NCBI GenBank assembly: GCA_020723545.1
Contig: DYIS01000026.1
Location: 1-15,243 of the forward strand
DNA length: 15,243 nucleotides
Source of the DNA: Ktedonobacter racemifer
GTDB lineage: Bacteria; Chloroflexota; DTOL01; JACQYG01
Direction of reading: 5' to 3'
Part shown: positions 13,549 to 15,243 of the stretch, piece by piece
Numbering within the stretch: position 1 is the stretch's first letter
Layout: each line of letters begins with the position of its first letter
The notes under the pieces: generated by a model
What the model was told of the DNA's origin: nothing
Database searches by the model: none
What the model saw: only the letters and a program-made list of their open reading frames with translations
Made by a program: the position numbers and the translations under genes

Positions 13549-14013
13549 GTGAGCCAGGAACCGGTGATACGGCGGGCGAGAATGGCAGATCTGGGAAGGC
13601 TGGTGGGCTACCTGAACCGGGTCAGGCCTCTGGTCACCCCCATCAACCGCGAAGCGCTGCTCCGGGACTGGGCCAACTGGGGCTACCTGCTCGCCTTGGA
13701 CGGCGACATTTCCGGCCTGGCGGCCTGGCAGGTGGAGAATTATGCCGCCTGTGTACGAGAGATCATCGTCACCGACCCGACAAGGAAGGAAAGCCTGGCA
13801 AAGTCCTTGCTGGCGACCATCGAAGGCGAGGCCAGCGTTCTGGCCTGTCGCGCGATCTTTCTTTTTGCGCCAAAGAGCGACCTGCCAACCGCTGCCTTTT
13901 ACCAACGGTTGGGCTATATGCCACTGGAAGCCACTTTAATCAACAAACGCTGGCAGGAGATGGTTCTTCCCCACCTGAGCGAGGGGATAGCGCTATTCAT
14001 CAAGGAATTGTGA
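13549..14013 (+). CDS. GNAT-like protein with a degenerate CoA-binding loop
   Basis: A 154-residue protein with GNAT features at both ends: PVIRRARMADLGRLVGYL at the start (5-22) and AFYQRLGYMPLE (116-127) at the end. Between them the expected Q/R-x-x-G-x-G/A loop after the strand EIIVTDP (71-77) reads TRKESLAKSLL and has lost its glycines. CoA binding may therefore be altered or absent, so the protein could be an inactive partner or accept another ligand. The start is GTG 13549, with AGGAG six bases upstream that overlaps the stop codon of the preceding GNAT gene. It lies 30 bases before hypC. A partnership with the preceding GNAT is plausible from the spacing but unproven. It could instead be a variant N-acetylglutamate-synthase-like fold. 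Confidence 0.8.
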   Translation: MSQEPVIRRARMADLGRLVGYLNRVRPLVTPINREALLRDWANWGYLLALDGDISGLAAWQVENYAACVREIIVTDPTRKESLAKSLLATIEGEASVLACRAIFLFAPKSDLPTAAFYQRLGYMPLEATLINKRWQEMVLPHLSEGIALFIKEL

Positions 14014-14043
14014 AACGGCCCATCCCGTCCGGAGGCAATTGCT

Positions 14044-14310
14044 ATGTGCTTGGCTGTACCTATGAAGATCATGGCCATTAACGGCACCATGGCCACCATG
14101 GAGGTCAGCGGCATCACCAAGGAGGCCAGCCTGATGATGTTGCCCGAGGCAAAGGTCGGTGACTACGTGCTCATCCATGCCGGCTTCGCCATCCAGAAGG
14201 TGGACGAGGATGAAGCCCAGGAGACCCTGCGGCTACTGGCCGAGATGGTTAGCATGGAGCCAGGCCCGCCTAACCAGGCGGTTGGGCTCCTACCCTACTC
14301 TCAGGACTGA
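14044..14310 (+). CDS. hypC: Hydrogenase assembly chaperone HypC
   Basis: HypC is a small cytosolic chaperone that binds HypD and holds the iron centre while the CN and CO ligands are added. It then delivers the centre to the hydrogenase large-subunit precursor. The 88-residue protein starts with the diagnostic MCLAVPMKI, whose Cys2 (exposed after removal of Met1) is the essential iron ligand. An OB-like beta barrel follows with VGDYVLIHAGFAIQKVD (38-54), the other hallmark of the family. The helical tail ends in a slightly long Pro/Gly-rich extension (72-88). A clear SD (GGAGG, 8-base spacer) supports ATG 14044. hypD begins 12 bases after its stop codon, the common hypC-hypD order. Confidence 0.97.
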   Translation: MCLAVPMKIMAINGTMATMEVSGITKEASLMMLPEAKVGDYVLIHAGFAIQKVDEDEAQETLRLLAEMVSMEPGPPNQAVGLLPYSQD

Positions 14311-14322
14311 TCAGGGAGCAGG

Positions 14323-15243
14323 ATGAGATTCATCGAAGAATATCGCGATGGCGAGCTGGTACAGAGGATCGCTCAGCGGCTTTCCACTTATACCGACAGA
14401 AAGGTGAACCTGATGGAGGTGTGCGGGACCCACACCGTGTCCGTATTCCGCCACGGGCTGCGTAGCCTGCTCCCGCCCAACGTCAACATGCTCTCCGGGC
14501 CCGGCTGCCCGGTTTGCGTCACCGCGAACGCCGACCTGGACAAGGCCATTGCCCTGGCCAGCATGCCAGAGGTGATCCTGGCCACCTTCGGCGACATGTT
14601 GAAGGTCCCCGGCAGCTACTCCAGCCTGCAGAAGGTCAAGGCGGAGGGTGGGAACGTGAGGCTGGTGTATTCCCCGCTGGAGGCCTTGAAGCTGGCCCAG
14701 GGTAACCCCGCCAAGAAGGTGGTCTTCTTCGCCGTGGGCTTCGAGACCACCGCCCCCACCATCGCCTGCACCGTGCTGGAGGCCAAGCGCCGGGGGATGG
14801 AGAACCTCTTCATCGTCTCGGTGCACAAGCTGGTGCCTCCGGCCCTCAAAGCGCTGTTGGACGCCAAAGAGGTGAGGATAGACGGCTTCCTCTGCCCCGG
14901 CCACGTGAGCGCGATCATCGGCTCCCATCCCTACGAGTTCGTGGCCCGGGACTACGGCATCCCTTGCGTCATCAGCGGTTTCGAGCCGGTGGACATTTTG
15001 CAGGCCATCGAGATTCTCTTGAAGCAGATTGCCAGAAAGGAAGCCAAGGTAGACATCCAGTACCGGCGAGGCGTGCCGCCGGAGGGAAACAAAGTGGCAC
15101 TGGAGTACATGGCCCAGGTCTTCGAGCTCGCTGAGGCCGAGTGGCGGGGCCTCGGGGTTATCCCCTCCAGCGGCTTGAAGGTTCGGGAGAGCTTTGCCCA
15201 GTACGACGCCGAGCGAATGATTGAGATCCACACACCCAAACCC
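14323..15243 (+). CDS. hypD: Hydrogenase maturation protein HypD (3' end outside window)
   Basis: HypD is the [4Fe-4S] protein that, with HypC, forms the scaffold on which Fe(CN)2CO is built. The frame is open from ATG 14323 to the last base, giving 307 residues of an expected total near 360. Visible motifs are CGTHT (34-38, reactive Cys34), SGPGCPVCVT (58-67, with C62 and C65), the GFETTAP loop (139-145), CPGHVSAIIG (191-200) and SGFEPVDIL (218-226). The missing C-terminus should carry the remaining cluster-binding cysteines. The start has AGGGAG about five bases upstream and lies 12 bases after the hypC stop. hypE is expected next, by the usual gene order; that cannot be seen here. Confidence 0.97.
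   Translation, partial: MRFIEEYRDGELVQRIAQRLSTYTDRKVNLMEVCGTHTVSVFRHGLRSLLPPNVNMLSGPGCPVCVTANADLDKAIALASMPEVILATFGDMLKVPGSYSSLQKVKAEGGNVRLVYSPLEALKLAQGNPAKKVVFFAVGFETTAPTIACTVLEAKRRGMENLFIVSVHKLVPPALKALLDAKEVRIDGFLCPGHVSAIIGSHPYEFVARDYGIPCVISGFEPVDILQAIEILLKQIARKEAKVDIQYRRGVPPEGNKVALEYMAQVFELAEAEWRGLGVIPSSGLKVRESFAQYDAERMIEIHTPKP

Noticed and set aside
14311..15231. 306-codon minus-strand open frame opposite hypD
   Set aside because: It mirrors hypD, which has all diagnostic motifs on the plus strand. The antisense product is His/Gly/Leu-rich with no recognisable domain.
1..15243. Search for CRISPR arrays, transposases, phage genes, tRNA genes or anti-phage systems
   Set aside because: No regularly spaced repeats, transposase or integrase motifs, or tRNA-like cloverleaf sequences were seen by eye. 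The DNPH1-like gene is a nucleotide hydrolase by its motifs and has no toxin or defence partner beside it.

Overview
The window is GC-rich bacterial chromosome. It carries conserved housekeeping and hydrogenase-maturation genes, most with clear Shine-Dalgarno (SD) sites and sigma-70-type promoters. There are no tRNA or rRNA genes, insertion sequences, phage genes or CRISPR arrays. A Chloroflexota-like (Anaerolineae-like) host is my best guess. It rests on the CoaE P-loop variant GLTGNIATGKST, the CoaE 'AIKLIESG' segment and the DUF2085/DUF4126 membrane proteins; this is inference from memory, not a database result.

Layout. (1) 1-1591: leader, promoter and NAD(P)-dependent glutamate dehydrogenase (gdhA). 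(2) 1736-2557: DUF2085 membrane protein, convergent with a small four-helix membrane protein on the minus strand (2662-3033). (3) 3193-4060: a compact unit with a promoter, a DUF4126 membrane protein, a 47-residue Cys-cluster membrane peptide and a strong intrinsic terminator. (4) 4093-6017: uvrC with its own extended -10 promoter. It runs into the end of coaE, and the two stop codons lie back to back in one CTATAG palindrome. (5) 10475 down to 6012, minus strand: a tight six-gene operon (nitrilase-family amidase, GNAT, DNPH1-like nucleotide N-hydrolase, M20 peptidase, alpha/beta hydrolase, coaE) from a good TTGACC-17-TATAAT promoter. (6) 10505-15243, plus strand, divergent from that operon: hypF, two GNAT-type acetyltransferases, hypC and hypD (cut by the window end).

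Function. hypF, hypC and hypD make and assemble the Fe(CN)2CO cofactor of [NiFe]-hydrogenases, so the organism very probably has such an enzyme elsewhere. The minus-strand operon mixes CoA synthesis with enzymes that in other organisms clean up or recycle side-product metabolites (omega-amidase type, dNMP N-hydrolase type). The common theme of metabolite repair or salvage is my inference. gdhA links glutamate and 2-oxoglutarate.

Nothing here is plainly a new defence or mobile system. The most unusual features are the two acetyltransferase genes inside the hyp cluster (one with a degenerate CoA loop), a possible internal promoter in hypF that shares 13 bases with the gdhA promoter, the Cys-cluster micropeptide tied to DUF4126, and the recurrent use of extended -10 promoters, two of them feeding genes with short leaders and no SD.
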